Origin: Cellulomonas sp. HZM
GTDB taxonomy: Bacteria; Actinomycetota; Actinomycetes; Actinomycetales; Cellulomonadaceae
Reading direction: 5' to 3'
Assembly: GCF_000708885.1 (NCBI RefSeq)
Contig: NZ_JEOE01000021.1
Location: 1-52,672 of the forward strand
DNA: 52,672 nucleotides
Shown one piece after another: positions 17,012-24,114 of the stretch (position 1 is its first letter; every line of letters begins with the position of its first letter). The notes below the pieces were generated by a model. That model saw only the letters and a list, made by a program, of their open reading frames with translations. It did not search any database and had not been told where the DNA came from. The translations under genes were made by a program, and so were the position numbers.

Positions 17012-18354
17012 AGCGCGAGCCGGTCGCGCACCACGTCGGCCAGCGCGTGCGCGACGCCGTCCGCCTCGTCCTGTGTCGCGGCCTCGACCATGACGCGCAC
17101 GAGCGGCTCGGTACCCGACGGGCGCAGCAGCACGCGGCCGGTCGATCCGAGCCGACCCTCTGCGGCGCGCACCGCCTCGGCGAGCGCGGCGTCGTCGGTA
17201 CGGTCCTTGTCCACCCCGTTCACGTTCACGAGCGTCTGCGGCAGCCGCTGCACGATCCCGGCGAGCTCGTCGAGCGGCGACCCCGTGGCCGCGACGCGCG
17301 CCGCGAGCTGCAGCGCCGTGAGCACGCCGTCGCCCGTCGTCGCGTGCTCGGCCATGATGATGTGCCCCGACTGCTCGCCCCCCAGGGAGAAGCCGGACGC
17401 GCGCATCGCCTCGAGCACGTACCGGTCGCCGACGGCGGTCTCGACCGTCGCGATCCCTGCACCCTGCATCGCGAGCCGCAGGCCCAGGTTGCTCATCACG
17501 GTCGTGACGAGGGTGTCCTGCACGAGCCGCCCCTCGTCGCGCATCGCGACCGCGAGCACGCCCATGATCTGGTCGCCGTCGACGAGCACGCCGTGCCGGT
17601 CCACCGCGAGGCAGCGGTCCGCGTCGCCGTCGAACGCCACGCCCAGGTCGGCTCCCGAGGCGACGACCGCCGCCTGGAGCTGCTCGGGGTGCGTCGAACC
17701 GCACTTCTCGTTGATGTTGCGCCCGTCGGGCGACGCGTTGATGACGACCACGTCCGCGCCTGCCGCCCGCAGCGCCTCGGGGCCCACCTCGCTCGCCGCC
17801 CCGTTGGCGCAGTCGACCGCGATGCGCAGACCCGCCAGCGGCACGGAGATGGTCGAGACGAGGTGCTCGACGTACTGCTCACCGGCCTTGCCGGTGTCGA
17901 CGCGGATGCGCCCCACGGCGCCACCGACGGGACGGTCCCAGTCCTCGCCGATCCGCGCCTCGATGGCGGCCTCGAGCTCGTCGTCGAGCTTGTGCCCGCC
18001 ACGCGCGAGGAACTTGATCCCGTTGTCGGGCATGGGGTTGTGCGACGCGGAGAGCACGACGCCGATGTCGACGCCGGTCGACGCCGTGAGGTACGCGACC
18101 GCCGGCGTCGGCAGCACGCCGACGTTGTTGACGTCCACCCCGGCGGAGGCGAGACCCGCGCTGACGGCCGCGGCGAGGAACTCGCCCGACGCGCGCGAGT
18201 CGCGTCCGACGACCGCGCGCGGCCGGTGGCCCTCGAACGCGCCCGTCTGCCCCAGCACGTGCGCCGCGGCGACCGACAGGTCGAGCGCGAGCTCGGCGGT
18301 CACGTCCTTGTTGGCGAGCCCGCGGACCCCGTCGGTCCCGAACAGTCGTCCCAT
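17008..18354 (-). CDS. glmM: Phosphoglucosamine mutase
   Basis: The 448-residue alpha-phosphohexomutase converts GlcN-6-P to GlcN-1-P, following GlmS in UDP-GlcNAc synthesis. It starts [12 protein letters not shown]. The phosphoserine loop is [15 protein letters not shown] with Ser104, the metal loop is [12 protein letters not shown], the sugar-binding motif is GGEQSGHI, and the phosphate-binding C-terminal motif is [17 protein letters not shown]. It lies downstream of rplM-rpsI with a hairpin between them, and its stop overlaps the def start. Confidence 0.98.
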   Translation of the reverse strand: MGRLFGTDGVRGLANKDVTAELALDLSVAAAHVLGQTGAFEGHRPRAVVGRDSRASGEFLAAAVSAGLASAGVDVNNVGVLPTPAVAYLTASTGVDIGVVLSASHNPMPDNGIKFLARGGHKLDDELEAAIEARIGEDWDRPVGGAVGRIRVDTGKAGEQYVEHLVSTISVPLAGLRIAVDCANGAASEVGPEALRAAGADVVVINASPDGRNINEKCGSTHPEQLQAAVVASGADLGVAFDGDADRCLAVDRHGVLVDGDQIMGVLAVAMRDEGRLVQDTLVTTVMSNLGLRLAMQGAGIATVETAVGDRYVLEAMRASGFSLGGEQSGHIIMAEHATTGDGVLTALQLAARVAATGSPLDELAGIVQRLPQTLVNVNGVDKDRTDDAALAEAVRAAEGRLGSTGRVLLRPSGTEPLVRVMVEAATQDEADGVAHALADVVRDRLAL

Positions 18355-18465
18355 GGGTCAGACTCCTTCGTCGTCGCGCAGCAACGTAGCGCGCGGTCGT
18401 CGTGCGTGCGAGGTGCCCGGGGCCGCGTCGGTCGCGTGGCCGGCGGCAACCCCCGGGGACGCCGA

Positions 18466-18497
18466 TGGCCCCGCAGGTCGTGAGACCGACGGGGCCA
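18466..18497. terminator. Hairpin downstream of rpsI
   Basis: TGGCCCCG (18466-18473) pairs with CGGGGCCA (18490-18497). A second inner stem GGTC/GACC closes a GTGA tetraloop. It begins 19 nt after the rpsI stop. No T-tract follows, so leaky readthrough into glmM is possible. Confidence 0.65.
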
Positions 18498-18515
18498 CCG
18501 GGCGGCAGCGCTGGA

Positions 18516-19004
18516 TCAGCGCTTCGAGTACTGAGGAGCCTTGCGGGCCTTCTTGAGACCGGCCTTCTTGCGCTCCACCACACGCGCATCACGCGTGAGG
18601 AAGCCGGCCTTCTTGAGGGCCGGGCGGTTGTGCTCCGCGTCGATCGCGTTGAGCGCCCGCGCGATGCCCAGGCGCAGCGCGCCGGCCTGGCCGGAGACGC
18701 CGCCGCCGGTGATGCGCGCGACGACGTCGAAGCGACCCTCGACGTCCACGAGCTTCAGCGGGGAGTTCACGAGCTGCTGGTGGACCTTGTTCGGGAAGTA
18801 GTCCTCGAGCGTGCGCCCGTTGATCTTCCACTCGCCGGTGCCGGGCACCAGGCGGACGCGGGCGATGGCCTCCTTGCGGCGGCCGAGCGCCTGGCCCGGA
18901 GCGGTGATGCTCTGGCCGCGGCCCGCGGGGGCCGTCGTCTCGGAGGTGTAGCTGGTGGGGGTCTCGTCGCCCTCGAGGTCGATGTCGACCGTCGTCTCTG
19001 CCAC
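18516..19004 (-). CDS. rpsI: 30S ribosomal protein S9
   Basis: The 162-residue S9 has the conserved core beginning [24 protein letters not shown] and the [22 protein letters not shown] region. The invariant C-terminal KR that reaches toward P-site tRNA is intact (PQYSKR). The first ~35 residues ([20 protein letters not shown]) are an acidic extension common in actinobacteria. It lies 33 nt after rplM, the universal L13-S9 pairing. Confidence 0.97.
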   Translation of the reverse strand: MAETTVDIDLEGDETPTSYTSETTAPAGRGQSITAPGQALGRRKEAIARVRLVPGTGEWKINGRTLEDYFPNKVHQQLVNSPLKLVDVEGRFDVVARITGGGVSGQAGALRLGIARALNAIDAEHNRPALKKAGFLTRDARVVERKKAGLKKARKAPQYSKR

Positions 19005-19037
19005 GGGGTTTCCTGTCCGTCTCTACGCGCTGCGGCC

Positions 19038-19487
19038 TCAGGCCTGCTGCGCGACCTGGGTGATCTCGAAGGGCTTGGGCTGCTGCGCGGCGTGCGGGTG
19101 CTCGCCGCCCGCGTAGACCTTGAGCTTGCCGAGCTGCTGGCGGCCGAGGCTCGTCTTGGGGATCATGCCCCGCACGGCCTTCTCGATCGCCCGCTCCGGG
19201 TGCTTGTCCAGCAGGTCGGAGTACGTCGTCGCCCGCAGACCACCCGGGTAGCCGGAGTGGCGGTAGGCGAGCTTCGTCTCGCGCTTGTTGCCGGTGAGGG
19301 CGACCTTGTCCGCGTTGATGACGATGACGAAGTCGCCGCCGTCGACGTGGGGGGCGTAGGTCGCCTTGTGCTTGCCGCGCAGCAGCGTGGCCACGTGAGT
19401 GGCCAGGCGGCCCAGGACGACATCGGTCGCGTCGATGACGTACCAGGTCCGCTCGACGTCGCCGGGCTTCGGGGTGTACGTGCGCAC
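19038..19487 (-). CDS. rplM: 50S ribosomal protein L13
   Basis: The 149-residue L13 is identified by [51 protein letters not shown] and RHSGYPGGL. The GTG at 19487 ([15 protein letters not shown]) fits the usual length; the in-frame region upstream is leader. It is the first gene of the rplM-rpsI operon, behind a consensus-like promoter about 180 nt upstream. Confidence 0.97.
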   Translation of the reverse strand: MRTYTPKPGDVERTWYVIDATDVVLGRLATHVATLLRGKHKATYAPHVDGGDFVIVINADKVALTGNKRETKLAYRHSGYPGGLRATTYSDLLDKHPERAIEKAVRGMIPKTSLGRQQLGKLKVYAGGEHPHAAQQPKPFEITQVAQQA

Positions 19488-19668
19488 GGTGGTGAGCCTT
19501 CGTTTCGGTGTTGCGTCGTGGTCACGGCTGTCCCGCGCAGTTGCGGTGACGGCCGATGATGGCTGATCGGTGGCATCCGCGACCCGGCGAGTGGGACCAC
19601 ACCAGACCTGCCGCAGCGGCGGGTGCTGAGTACACCGGCACGCGTGCGGGGACGCACAACGACTCACC

Positions 19669-19698
19669 AGGGTAGCCGCGGCCGCGGCCGGTGGTCAA
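19669..19698 (-). promoter_or_regulatory. rplM-rpsI promoter
   Basis: On the minus strand TTGACC (19698-19693) and TACCCT (19674-19669) are separated by 18 bp, a strong housekeeping-sigma match. The predicted start near 19662 leaves a leader of about 175 nt before the rplM GTG. That is long enough for leader-based control, though none is proven. Confidence 0.65.
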
Positions 19699-19760
19699 AA
19701 CAGGACCGCGTGCGACGGGTCACTCGCCGGCCATCGCCCGATGATCGCACGGGTCCTTGA

Positions 19761-20714
19761 TCACGCCCGCTCGAGAACCTCCTCACCCACCTGCTCGAGC
19801 CCCACCCCCGCCGCAGCACGCACGCGCCGCGTGAGGTCGTCGAGCGTCGGCGTCGACAGCGCCCAGTGCTGCCAGTGCAGCGGCACGTCGAGGTGCGTCC
19901 CGGGGCTGATCTCGACGAGCGCGCCCGTCGCGAGCAGGTCCTGCACCGCGCTGCGCGGCGCGACGCCCCACCCCAGGCCCGCGACGATCGTCGCGACGTA
20001 CGCACCGTTGGACGGCACCCGGTGCGCGCGCAGCGGGACCCGGCGCCCGACGAGCAGCCGCGCGAACCTGTCCGGGAGCGCGTCCTGGCGGTTGAAGGCG
20101 ACGGCCGGCACGCGCTCGAGCGCGTGAGCGAGCGCAGAACCGGACGAGAGGCTGCCCGAGGAAGCCCTCCTGGACGACGGCCCGACCGCGTCGAGCGCGC
20201 CCTGCCAGCGATCCGGGGCCACGACGCCGACGTACCGCATCGCCCCGAGCGGCAGCACCCGGCACCCCTGCACCGCGGCGCTGTCGGCCGTGACCGCCGC
20301 CATGACCGTGCCGTCCCGCAGCAGGCGCGCTGAGTGGTCCTGGTCCTCGCGCCACAGGTCGACGAGCACGTCGTCGGGCAGGTGCTCGAGAGCCGTCGGG
20401 AACCACGTCGAGAGCGAGTCGGCGTTGACCGCGACGGGGAGCGTCGTCGGACCGCCGGCGCTCGCGCCTCCGATCGCCGCTCGCGCGTCCCGCTCGAGCA
20501 GGTCGAGCTGACCTGCGAGCCGCACGAGCACCTGACCCGGCTCGGTCGCCGCGCACGGGCGTGAGCGACGCACCAGGACGCTGCCGACCGACTGCTCGAG
20601 CGCCTTGATCCGCTGGCTCACCGCCGAGGGCGTGACGCCGAGGACGAGCGCCGCGGCGTCGAAGCTGCCCTCCGCGACGACGGCGGCGAGCGCGCGCAGC
20701 TGGTCGGGATCCAC
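19761..20714 (-). CDS. lysG: LysR-family regulator, LysG/ArgP type
   Basis: This 317-residue LTTR has an N-terminal winged helix (LRALAAVVAEGSFDAAALVLGVTPSAVSQRIKALE, about residues 6-40), a linker helix and a periplasmic-binding-like sensor domain containing VAVNADSLSTWFPTAL and VAFNRQDAL. LysG/ArgP proteins activate the adjacent lysE exporter in response to lysine or arginine. GTG 20714 (VDPDQLRAL) was chosen over the longer form because TAGAGT lies 7 nt upstream and conserved LTTR residues start here. It diverges from lysE with only 70 bp between starts. Confidence 0.93.
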   Translation of the reverse strand: MDPDQLRALAAVVAEGSFDAAALVLGVTPSAVSQRIKALEQSVGSVLVRRSRPCAATEPGQVLVRLAGQLDLLERDARAAIGGASAGGPTTLPVAVNADSLSTWFPTALEHLPDDVLVDLWREDQDHSARLLRDGTVMAAVTADSAAVQGCRVLPLGAMRYVGVVAPDRWQGALDAVGPSSRRASSGSLSSGSALAHALERVPAVAFNRQDALPDRFARLLVGRRVPLRAHRVPSNGAYVATIVAGLGWGVAPRSAVQDLLATGALVEISPGTHLDVPLHWQHWALSTPTLDDLTRRVRAAAGVGLEQVGEEVLERA

Positions 20715-20718
20715 CTGA

Positions 20719-20778
20719 ACAACTCTAATGCTCGATGAGGAACATTCGTTGTACTTCACCGCCGGATCGCCCTACGGT
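20719..20778. promoter_or_regulatory. lysG/lysE divergent promoters and candidate LysG operator
   Basis: ACAACTCTAATG (20719-20730) and CATTCGTTGT (20743-20752) form an imperfect dyad. The arms ACAAC/GTTGT and AATG/CATT are symmetric, with one arm two bases longer. The left arm covers the lysG -10 (TAGAGT, 20727-20722). The lysE -10 is TACGGT at 20773-20778, 6 nt before its GTG. Both genes therefore look leaderless. The dyad sits where an LTTR would bind. Confidence 0.5.
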
Positions 20779-20784
20779 CGGCCC

Positions 20785-21381
20785 GTGCTCTCCTCCCTCG
20801 TCGCCGGCTTCCTCACGTCGCTCGGCCTCATCGTCGTGATAGGCGCCCAGAACGCCTTCGTGCTGAGGCAGGGCGTGCGGCGCGAGCACGTCGGCGTCGT
20901 CGTCGCGATCTGCGCGGCGTCGGACGCGGTGCTCATGGCGGTCGGGGTCGGCGGCCTCGGTGCCGTGCTCGAGCACGCCCCGGCCGTGGTCACCGTGACG
21001 CGATGGGCCGGCGCCGCCTACCTGCTCGTGCTCGCGGTCGCCGCGGCGCGGCGCGCGTCCCGCGCGGAACGGCTCGTCCCCGCCGAGGGCGTCGGCGCGT
21101 CGCTGCGCACGGTCGTCCTCACGCTCGCCGGCGTGACGTTCCTCAACCCGCACGTCTACCTCGACACCGTCGTGCTCGTGGGGTCGCTCGCGCACCAGCA
21201 CCCCGCGGCGTGGGGCTTCTGGGCGGGCGCGGCCGCCGCGAGCGCGACCTGGTTCACCGCGCTCGGGTTCGGCGCCACCCGGCTCGCACCGCTCTTCGCG
21301 CGCCCGGTCTCCTGGCGGGTGCTCGACGGGTTCGTCGCGCTCGTGATGCTCGCGGCGGCGGTGTCGCTCGTCGCCGCATAG
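20785..21381 (+). CDS. lysE: LysE-family basic amino acid exporter
   Basis: The 198-residue membrane protein has about six hydrophobic segments. It carries the LysE signature GLIVVIGAQNAFVLRQGVRREHVG at residues 15-38 and the second family block TFLNPHVYLDTVVLVGS. It exports lysine and arginine when they accumulate. The start GTG 20785 (VLSSLVAGFLTSLG) follows TACGGT by 6 nt. It converges on the ABC-F gene with 33 bp between. Confidence 0.94.
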   Translation: MLSSLVAGFLTSLGLIVVIGAQNAFVLRQGVRREHVGVVVAICAASDAVLMAVGVGGLGAVLEHAPAVVTVTRWAGAAYLLVLAVAAARRASRAERLVPAEGVGASLRTVVLTLAGVTFLNPHVYLDTVVLVGSLAHQHPAAWGFWAGAAAASATWFTALGFGATRLAPLFARPVSWRVLDGFVALVMLAAAVSLVAA

Positions 21382-21414
21382 CCCCACCGGAAGCCGTACC
21401 CGGCGCCCGACGGC

Positions 21415-23097
21415 TCAGCGCACGCGCTGCACGCGCGCGACGTCCCACACGGGTTCGGGCGTCTCGACGACGGAGCCGTCCGCCCCGAACACGAGGAACC
21501 TGTCGAACGTGCGCGTGAACCACCGGTCGTGCGTGACCGCGAGCACGGTCCCCTCGAACGCCGCGAGCCCGGCCTCGAGCGCCTCGGCGGAGTGCAGGTC
21601 GAGGTTGTCGGTCGGCTCGTCGAGCAGCAGCAGCGTCGCGCCGCCCAGCTCGAGCAGCAGGATCTGCAGGCGCGCCTGCTGACCGCCCGAGAGCGTCTCG
21701 TAGCGCTGCTCGGCCGCCTCGACGAGCTCGTACCGGTCGAGCGCCTTGCTCGCCTGCTCGCGCCCCATCCCGGCGCGGTGGGTGTCACCGCGGTGCAGGA
21801 TCTCGAGCAGCGTGCGGCCGACGAGCTCGGGGTGCGCGTGGTTCTGCGCGAACCAGCCGGGGCGCACGCGAGAGCCCAGGACCACGCGCCCGGTGTGGCG
21901 CACGGCCGCGACGGGCGTCTCGCCCGCGGGCTCGTGCTCGGGCCCCGGGTCGCTGCCGCCCGCGGCGAGCAGCCGCAGGAAGTGCGACTTGCCCGAACCG
22001 TTGGAGCCCAGCACCGCGACGCGCTCACCGAACCACACCTCGAGGTCGAACGGCCGCATGAGCCCGGTGAGCTCGAGCCCCTCGGCGACGACCGCACGCT
22101 TGGCGGTCCGACCGCCGCGCAGGCGCACCCGGACCTGTTGCTCGCGGGCCAGCACCGCGGGCGGTCCGGCCTCCTCGAACTTGCGCAGGCGCGTCTGCGC
22201 GGCCTGGTAGCGCGAGGCCAGCCCGTCGTTGAAGGCAGCCTTGTTCTTGAGCGTGAAGACGAGCTCCTTGAGCTTGGCGTGCTCCTCGTCCCAGCGCCGC
22301 AGCAGCTCCTCGAGCCGCGAGCGCCGCTCGTCGCGCGCAGCGTGGTACGTGGCGAACCCGCCCCCGTGCACCCACACGGACGCGCCCACGGCGGTCGGCT
22401 CGAGCGTCGCGACCTGCGTCGCGACGCGAGCCAGCAGCTCACGGTCGTGGCTCACGAACAGGATCGTCTTGTCGCAGCCGACGAGCCGCTCCTCGAGCCA
22501 GCGCTTGGTCGGGACGTCGAGCGCGTTGTCCGGCTCGTCGAGCAGCAGGACCTCGTCGGGGCCTCGCAGCAGCGCCTCGAGCACGAGCCGCTTCTGCTCT
22601 CCTCCGGACAGCGTGCGGACCTCGCGGTCCTGCGCCCGCTCGAACGGGATCGACAGGACCGCATCGGTCACGCGGTCCCAGCCCGCCTCGGCCTCGTAGC
22701 CACCGACGTCCGCCCAGTCGACGAGCGCCTGCGCGTACCGCATCTGCGCAGGCTCGTCGTCGACCGTCATGATGCCGAGCTCCGCCGCCGTGAGCTCGGC
22801 GGCCGCGTCCCGGACCGCGGGGGACGCGAGCGACGCGAGCAGGTCGCGGATCGAGCGGTCGTCGTCGACGCGGCCGATGTCCTGACGCATCACCCCCAGG
22901 CCGCCGCTGCGGACGACCGACCCCTCGTGCGGCTGCTCGTCCCCCGCGACGATCCGCAGCAGGGTCGACTTGCCCGCGCCGTTCGGACCGACGAGCGCGA
23001 CGCGCGCCCCGTCGCCCACCCGGAAGGTGACGTCGTCCAGCAGCGGCCGCCCGTCGGAAAGGACGTAGCCCACGCCCCCGATGTCGATGTGTCCCAC
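21415..23097 (-). CDS. ABC-F family ATP-binding protein
   Basis: The 560-residue protein has two ABC ATPase domains and no membrane segment, so it belongs to the ABC-F ribosome-associated or antibiotic-protection group. Domain 1: Walker A GPNGAGKST at 37-45, LSGGEQKRL, DEPDNALD, and SHDRELL as switch. A charged linker follows (YHAARDERRSRLEELLRRWDEEHAKLKELVFTLKN). Domain 2: GSNGSGKS, LSGGQQARLQ, DEPTDNLD, and THDRWF. The start GTG 23097 (VGHIDIGGVGYVLSDG) matches the first strand. Whether it protects against a drug or is a housekeeping EttA-like factor cannot be told; it lacks obvious EttA features. Confidence 0.93.
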   Translation of the reverse strand: MGHIDIGGVGYVLSDGRPLLDDVTFRVGDGARVALVGPNGAGKSTLLRIVAGDEQPHEGSVVRSGGLGVMRQDIGRVDDDRSIRDLLASLASPAVRDAAAELTAAELGIMTVDDEPAQMRYAQALVDWADVGGYEAEAGWDRVTDAVLSIPFERAQDREVRTLSGGEQKRLVLEALLRGPDEVLLLDEPDNALDVPTKRWLEERLVGCDKTILFVSHDRELLARVATQVATLEPTAVGASVWVHGGGFATYHAARDERRSRLEELLRRWDEEHAKLKELVFTLKNKAAFNDGLASRYQAAQTRLRKFEEAGPPAVLAREQQVRVRLRGGRTAKRAVVAEGLELTGLMRPFDLEVWFGERVAVLGSNGSGKSHFLRLLAAGGSDPGPEHEPAGETPVAAVRHTGRVVLGSRVRPGWFAQNHAHPELVGRTLLEILHRGDTHRAGMGREQASKALDRYELVEAAEQRYETLSGGQQARLQILLLELGGATLLLLDEPTDNLDLHSAEALEAGLAAFEGTVLAVTHDRWFTRTFDRFLVFGADGSVVETPEPVWDVARVQRVR

Positions 23098-23216
23098 GGC
23101 GACGAGTGTGGACCGTCGACGTCCCGGACCCGAAACGCATATGTCACCCACGCGGGGCTCAAGCCGCACGGCCCGGCCGTCGATGTCACCGGTACCCGAG
23201 CCGCTGGAGGTCCGCC

Positions 23217-23552
23217 GTGCGCCGTCCGTTCGTCACCGCCGTCGTCGCCGTGGCGCTGCTCGCAGGTACTGCCGCTCCCGCGCTCGCGTGCGACCCCCCG
23301 GGTGCCACGAGCACGACGACGTCGCACGCCGCGGTCAAGGCGAAGGCCGCCAAGACGTACAAGAGCTGCACCGCGCTCCACAAGGCCTACGCGGGCGGTG
23401 TCGCCAAGAGCTCCAAGGTGCACAACACCAAGACCTCGCACGGCAAGAAGGTCCGCGCGTCGTCCCGGTACGCGCCCAAGGTGAGCGCGGCGCTGTACGC
23501 GGCGAACAAGAAGCTCGACCGCGACAAGGACGGCATCGCCTGCGAGCGGTGA
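23217..23552 (+). CDS. Secreted Excalibur calcium-binding domain protein
   Basis: The 111-residue protein has a signal peptide of about 24 residues (VRRPFVTAVVAVALLAG, cleavage near ALA|C) and a C-terminal Excalibur domain. In that domain YKSCTALHKAYAGGV pairs with the EF-hand-like DRDKDGIACE at the end (DxDxDG). The last Cys probably bonds to the TYKSC cysteine. Basic, Lys-rich linkers lie between. Excalibur domains accompany extracellular nucleases and surface proteins; alone its role is unknown. GTG 23217 has GGAGG 7 nt upstream. Its stop is followed by a 12-bp repeat array. Confidence 0.88.
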   Translation: MRRPFVTAVVAVALLAGTAAPALACDPPGATSTTTSHAAVKAKAAKTYKSCTALHKAYAGGVAKSSKVHNTKTSHGKKVRASSRYAPKVSAALYAANKKLDRDKDGIACER

Positions 23553-23565
23553 GCACCGCGCGCTC

Positions 23566-23614
23566 GGTCGGTCGTGCGGTCGTGTCGTGCGGTCGGTCGT
23601 GCGGTCGGTCGTGC
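23566..23614. repeat. 12-bp tandem repeat, four units, after the Excalibur gene
   Basis: GGTCGGTCGTGC occurs at 23566, 23591 and 23603, with a 13-bp variant GGTCGTGTCGTGC at 23578. The array begins 13 nt after the TGA (ends 23552) and stops 45 nt before the next ATG. Confidence 0.85.
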
Positions 23615-23659
23615 AGCGGTCGCGTGGCGGCCGGGCGCGCGTGGTGCGAAGGTCGAGCC

Positions 23660-24106
23660 ATGAGCGAGGACACCCCCGGGACGACGACCGACGCCGAGCT
23701 GGGCAGCGAGGGCGACACCGACCAGCTGCCGCGCGAGGACACCCTGGTCGACCGCGGCGTCGACGACCTGCTCGACGAGGGCTACAGCCCGCCCGAGCGG
23801 GACACACGCGCGCACTACGGCGAGACGCCGTGGGAGGAGCGCCACCGCGAGACGATCGACCAGCGCCACCAGCAGGAGGAGCCCGAGGTCTGGGAGCGCC
23901 GGCCTCGAGTCGACGGCGACCGCGAGGAGCTGCGCGCGGGCCGGCTGGTCGAGGACGACGACGCCGTCGATGCGGGCGGCACCGACTCGTTCGCGCTCGA
24001 CGCGGGCGTCTCGGGCGGAGCCGCGAGCGCCGAGGAGGCCGCGGTGCACCTCGTCGAGGAGGAGTACGTCGACGAGGACGCGTACGCGGACGACGACGAG
24101 GAGTAG
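23660..24106 (+). CDS. DUF5709-like acidic protein
   Basis: The 148-residue, strongly acidic protein has no membrane segment. It contains the actinobacterial motif VDRGVDDLLDEGYSPPERDT...HYGETPWEERHRETIDQR, which I associate with DUF5709. Then come a WERRPRVDGDREELRAGRL block and a final EEYVDEDAYADDDEE. It is cytoplasmic by appearance, with function unknown. The ATG at 23660 is the only plausible start. It converges on the P-type ATPase gene with 8 bp between. Confidence 0.82.
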   Translation: MSEDTPGTTTDAELGSEGDTDQLPREDTLVDRGVDDLLDEGYSPPERDTRAHYGETPWEERHRETIDQRHQQEEPEVWERRPRVDGDREELRAGRLVEDDDAVDAGGTDSFALDAGVSGGAASAEEAAVHLVEEEYVDEDAYADDDEE

Positions 24107-24114
24107 GGCCCGGC

